From an uncultured Campylobacter sp. (lineage in GTDB: Bacteria; Campylobacterota; Campylobacteria; Campylobacterales; Campylobacteraceae): a stretch of 27,140 nt of DNA. The position numbers and the translations under genes are program-made. How positions within the stretch are numbered: the stretch's first letter is position 1; each line of letters starts with the position of its first letter. The notes under the pieces are model-generated. The model did not search any database, was not told where the DNA came from, and worked only from the letters and a program-made list of their open reading frames with translations. The stretch is taken from contig NZ_CALLWC010000004.1 of the NCBI RefSeq assembly GCF_938015785.1, positions 1-27,140 on the forward strand. Direction: 5' to 3'. This document shows, in pieces, positions 24,467 through 27,140 of the stretch.

Positions 24467-25615
24467 ATGATAAACGTATGCGTTTTGCAACTACCGACGC
24501 TTTCGATGAGCGAAAATCGGATCGATTACTATATGAAGGTCGCCAAAGACAACGGCGCGCGGATCGTGCTGCTGGGCGAATATGAGCTAAATTCCTTCTT
24601 TAGCGAGCTTAAAAAGATGCCCCGCTCCATCGCCTGCGAACAGAGCGAGCATAAGCAGGAGCTGATGGCGCGGCTGGCTGCCAAATACGACCTGCATATC
24701 GTAGCGCCGATAATCAGAGCCGCAAGCGGCGCGATTTTGAGGCAGGCGGGCATTTTCGGCGGCACGGCTCAAAAAAGCGTGAGCTGCGGCGAAAATTCCG
24801 TAAGCCTTAAAGGCGAGCCCGGTTGCAAGGGCGAGCTAAATTCCAAGAGCGATTTAAATTCCAACGATGGTTCAAATTCTAAAGGCGCTTTAAATTCCTC
24901 AAGCGAGCAGAGTTCCAAAGGCGGCTTAAATTCCTGCGGCGCACACGCTTTAAATTTCAAAGCCGCAAATTTAAAAAGCGCCTCCGAAGTCCCAAACGCT
25001 CTAAATTCCGAAGAAAGCCAAAAAGACGCGAGCGAAGAAGAGATCTTTTGCGCGAGCGAAAACGAGCCCATCTGGGTGAAATCCTGCGCGAAATTTTCGC
25101 CCTCGGAGGTGAAATTTTACGATCAAAATATCCTGATGGACTATCCGCACTGGAACGAGGAGGGCTTTTTCGCCAACCGCAAAAGCCGCAAAATTGGTAA
25201 AATTTCGCCGATGATCTTTAGCGAGGGCGGCGTGAAATTCGGCGTCTGCTTCGGCTATGAGGCGCATTTTGACGTATTTTGGCGCTATTTTATGCAGAAA
25301 AACGTCGGCTGCGTGCTCGTGCCGTGCGCTTCGACCTTCGAAAGCGGCGGGCGCTGGCGCGAACTTTTGAAGATGCGCGCGTTTACGAACTCGCTCTACG
25401 TCATCCGTGCCAACCGCATCGGCGAGGCAAAATTCGGCGAGAGCGAGTTTAAATTTTACGGCGAGAGCTTCGTCGTAACCCCCGGCGGCGAGATCGCAAA
25501 CGAGCTGAAAAACGAAGAGGGCGTGCTGATGTGCGAAGTGGACGCGGACGAGATCGCTGCGGCGCGCGGACTGTGGAAATTCCGCAAAAACCTAGTTAGC
25601 AGGGGGCTTTTATGA
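24467..25615 (+). CDS. Carbon-nitrogen hydrolase (nitrilase fold) with a 100-residue repeat insert
   Basis: This protein belongs to the nitrilase/omega-amidase superfamily (382 aa) and probably hydrolyses a C-N bond in a small amide in the cytoplasm. The N-terminus VCVLQLPTLSMSENRIDYY leads to the catalytic Glu in LLGEYELNSFF (about residue 38). The catalytic Cys is in KFGVCFGYEAHFD (about 261). GGRWRELLKMRAFTNSLYVIRANR is the late conserved block. The family's catalytic Lys (YRKxHL) seems to be Gln in FYDQNILMDYPHWNE. Between about residues 94 and 198 is a low-complexity insert of LNS/SKGxLNS repeats and charged residues that no family member needs. I start at the second ATG (24467), five bases after AGGAGG; ATG 24464 is too close. 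It overlaps moeB by four bases. Confidence 0.82.
   Translation: MINVCVLQLPTLSMSENRIDYYMKVAKDNGARIVLLGEYELNSFFSELKKMPRSIACEQSEHKQELMARLAAKYDLHIVAPIIRAASGAILRQAGIFGGTAQKSVSCGENSVSLKGEPGCKGELNSKSDLNSNDGSNSKGALNSSSEQSSKGGLNSCGAHALNFKAANLKSASEVPNALNSEESQKDASEEEIFCASENEPIWVKSCAKFSPSEVKFYDQNILMDYPHWNEEGFFANRKSRKIGKISPMIFSEGGVKFGVCFGYEAHFDVFWRYFMQKNVGCVLVPCASTFESGGRWRELLKMRAFTNSLYVIRANRIGEAKFGESEFKFYGESFVVTPGGEIANELKNEEGVLMCEVDADEIAAARGLWKFRKNLVSRGLL
24795..25015. repeat. Irregular LNS-encoding repeats built on AAATTC
   Basis: Nine RAATTY sites occur in this 221-base stretch, most of them in the setting TTAAATTCC or TCAAATTCT. Spacing is irregular (about 15-35 bases) but always keeps frame, so that each AAATTC reads Leu/Ser-Asn-Ser. 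The intervening bases are rich in AAAGGCG and AGCG. The repeat lies inside the carbon-nitrogen hydrolase gene. Confidence 0.7.
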
Positions 25616-26277
25616 ACTACTTTCACAGACAGATCCAACTTTGGGGCGAGCAGACGCAGCGCGCGCTTGCGGACAAGCGCATCCTGATCATCGGCGCGGG
25701 CGGGCTTGGAAGCAGCCTTTCTTACGCTCTGGGCGCAAGCGGCATCGGGCGGATCAGCGTCGTGGATTTCGACACGGTGGCGCTTCACAACATCCACAGG
25801 CAAATTTTATTCACGCTCGAAGACGAGGGCAAATTTAAAGCGGACGTTTTTAAAAGCCGCACGGAAAGCCGCTACGACGGCGTGAGCGTCGAGGTGCATA
25901 AGAGCCGCGCGGAGGAATTTTTCGCTAGCGCGATAGGCGCGGGCGAGAAATTTGATCTGATTTTGGATGCGACCGATAATCTCGCCACGCGCGCGCAGAT
26001 AGATGCTTTTGCTAAGCAAATAGGCGTGCCGTGGGTGTTTGCGTCGGTAGACAGCTGGCAGTGCCAAGTCTGCTTCGTGCAGAATGCGGATTTTAAATTT
26101 TTTCCGAGCCTAAACGCGACGCCTGCGGGCATAACGGCTGCGATCGTGATGTTTGCGGCAAGCTTTGAGGCAAACCTCGCTCTACGCTATCTAGCGGGGC
26201 TTGATGTCGAAAAAGACCTGCTTTACTACGCGAACTTTTTTGGCGGCGAGCTGGAAGTAAGGAAGATAAAATTGTAG
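25612..26277 (+). CDS. ThiF/MoeB-family adenylyltransferase
   Basis: This E1-like enzyme adenylates the C-terminus of a ubiquitin-like sulfur carrier (MoaD or ThiS). At 221 aa, the nucleotide-binding loop IIGAGGLGSSLSYALG lies at about residues 26-41. VVDFDTVALHNIHRQILF (about 50-67) has the conserved Asp and the Arg/Gln contacts to ATP, and ILDATDNLATR (about 118-128) is the DxTDN motif. Only one CxxC is visible (QCQVCF, near 145-148). The second Cys pair of the usual zinc site is missing, and the protein is shorter than canonical MoeB (about 250). MoeB, ThiF and HesA cannot be separated by sequence alone. It is last in the operon and overlaps the previous gene by four bases. Confidence 0.85.
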   Translation: MNYFHRQIQLWGEQTQRALADKRILIIGAGGLGSSLSYALGASGIGRISVVDFDTVALHNIHRQILFTLEDEGKFKADVFKSRTESRYDGVSVEVHKSRAEEFFASAIGAGEKFDLILDATDNLATRAQIDAFAKQIGVPWVFASVDSWQCQVCFVQNADFKFFPSLNATPAGITAAIVMFAASFEANLALRYLAGLDVEKDLLYYANFFGGELEVRKIKL

Positions 26278-26286
26278 CTTGAGGGG

Positions 26287-27140
26287 TTAGTTTTCATAAG
26301 ATTCTTTTATTGCATTTTTTATCTCATCGGATGAGATCTCATCTATATATTTATCTAGCTTTTTTAAATTATCTTTATACGGCTGATCAAGCTTACGACC
26401 GTCTTTATCTCTGGTATACATATGGATGGATACCGCTTCCATTTCATTTAACTCGCTTGCAAATTTCGTATATTCATAAACATCTTTAAATGTAGAATTT
26501 CTATCTTTGCAATATTTGCGATATACCGTCGTTATAAGCGAAATTTCACTTTTAGGTATATAATAAGTTGCATCGTAGTTTATTTTATAATAACTATCCA
26601 AACTATATATATAGTTTCTATGACAATCATCATATTTTCGTTTTAGAAATTCCGGACTCGGTTGTCCACCTACGTTATACTGCATAAGCAGCTTTAAAAT
26701 CGGTTCGTAATTTGGAGTGCCCGGAAATGTATCATACAATGAAAAATCATATTCGGTAATATCAAATCCGTCCGTCGGTTCCGCTTTATCATTTAATATT
26801 CCTTCAGGCACGACCTTTTTAATATCGTTTCCATACCTTAGACCTACCGTAGAGTTTTGAAATTTCCAAATATATGGCTTGTAACCGCTTTCTAATGCCA
26901 TCTTTGCTATCTCATACATATTCGTATTCGTAAGATATGAAAAGAAATAATTCGGCTCTCCTATACTAATCATAGGGTAGTCGGTCTCATAAATCAACGT
27001 AAAATTTCCATCGTCACTTATTTGCAAAGATTTTATATGGTTATAATTCGGCGGAAGCAGTCTGTTTCTAACGACTTCCGCCTCTTCAAATTTAACTCCG
27101 TTGTCTAAAAGCAGTCTTACCGCTTTAGTAGCATTATTTT
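26287..27140 (-). CDS. Ankyrin-like protein, 5' end outside the window
   Basis: The frame is open to the right edge, so the N-terminus is missing and a TTG at 27027 should not be taken as the start. About 284 codons are visible. Two segments resemble ankyrin helices: ATKAVRLLLDNGVKFEE at the very edge and NMYEIAKMALESGYKPY further in. The rest is Tyr-, Asn- and Lys-rich (YDDCHRNYIYSLDSYYKIN) and ends with a charged helix (EISSDEIKNAIKESYEN). Base composition is clearly A+T-richer than in the genes to its left, a sign of transfer. It converges on the MoeB-type gene with nine bases between the stops. The function is unknown; an anti-host, immunity or effector role is possible but not shown. Confidence 0.6.
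   Translation of the reverse strand, partial: NNATKAVRLLLDNGVKFEEAEVVRNRLLPPNYNHIKSLQISDDGNFTLIYETDYPMISIGEPNYFFSYLTNTNMYEIAKMALESGYKPYIWKFQNSTVGLRYGNDIKKVVPEGILNDKAEPTDGFDITEYDFSLYDTFPGTPNYEPILKLLMQYNVGGQPSPEFLKRKYDDCHRNYIYSLDSYYKINYDATYYIPKSEISLITTVYRKYCKDRNSTFKDVYEYTKFASELNEMEAVSIHMYTRDKDGRKLDQPYKDNLKKLDKYIDEISSDEIKNAIKESYEN

Noticed and set aside
1..27140. tRNA, rRNA or insertion-sequence genes
   Set aside because: I looked in all spacers for T-loop motifs, terminal inverted repeats and transposase motifs and found none.

Overview
The window looks like a chromosomal segment of a Campylobacter of the higher-G+C, oral/anaerobic kind (C. gracilis, C. rectus or C. showae type; the species is not resolved). 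Evidence: the gene order ileS / tiny membrane ORF / gatA / guaB matches what I recall for C. jejuni, the tight overlapping operons, the short SD sites, the Campylobacter-type promoters, and an extreme abundance of AAATTT, GAATTT and AAATTC hexamers. These hexamers fit RAATTY, the motif linked to natural transformation in C. jejuni.

Layout. 1-2740: a truncated formate-tetrahydrofolate ligase and exonuclease III on the minus strand, divergent from diacylglycerol kinase on the plus strand. 3086-6453: an iron locus with a possible Fur box, a PepSY membrane protein and a TonB-dependent siderophore receptor. 6616-9069: a Tat-exported molybdopterin reductase of the TMAO/DMSO reductase group, with no cytochrome partner beside it. 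9347-9888: a RelB/RelE-type toxin-antitoxin pair. 10150-11863: a repeat-rich, decaying stretch around an unrecognised minus-strand gene that has probably lost its start. 11864-14070: pyrBC. 14339-14869: an NAD(P)H-quinone-reductase-type flavoprotein. 14949-17386: cinA, then a repeat-loaded lipoprotein, with at least one decayed copy of that gene's 3' end behind it.

17505-26277 is one long plus-strand operon of eight genes: ileS, a 36-residue membrane protein, gatA, guaB, metX, xseB, a nitrilase-fold amidohydrolase and a MoeB/ThiF-type protein. Neighbours overlap or lie within a few bases of each other. It joins aminoacyl-tRNA supply, purine and methionine synthesis, DNA repair and a sulfur-transfer activation enzyme. 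The right edge (26287-27140) carries an A+T-rich, ankyrin-like gene whose 5' end lies outside the window.

The most interesting signal is not a gene. RAATTY is about ten times denser than chance in the gene I counted by hand. In two unrelated proteins (the lipoprotein and the amidohydrolase) it appears as runs of low-complexity inserts that translate as (R/Q)NF, QNS or LNS repeats. This looks like an uptake- or modification-linked motif spreading at the expense of protein sequence. No CRISPR array, rRNA, tRNA or insertion sequence was found.
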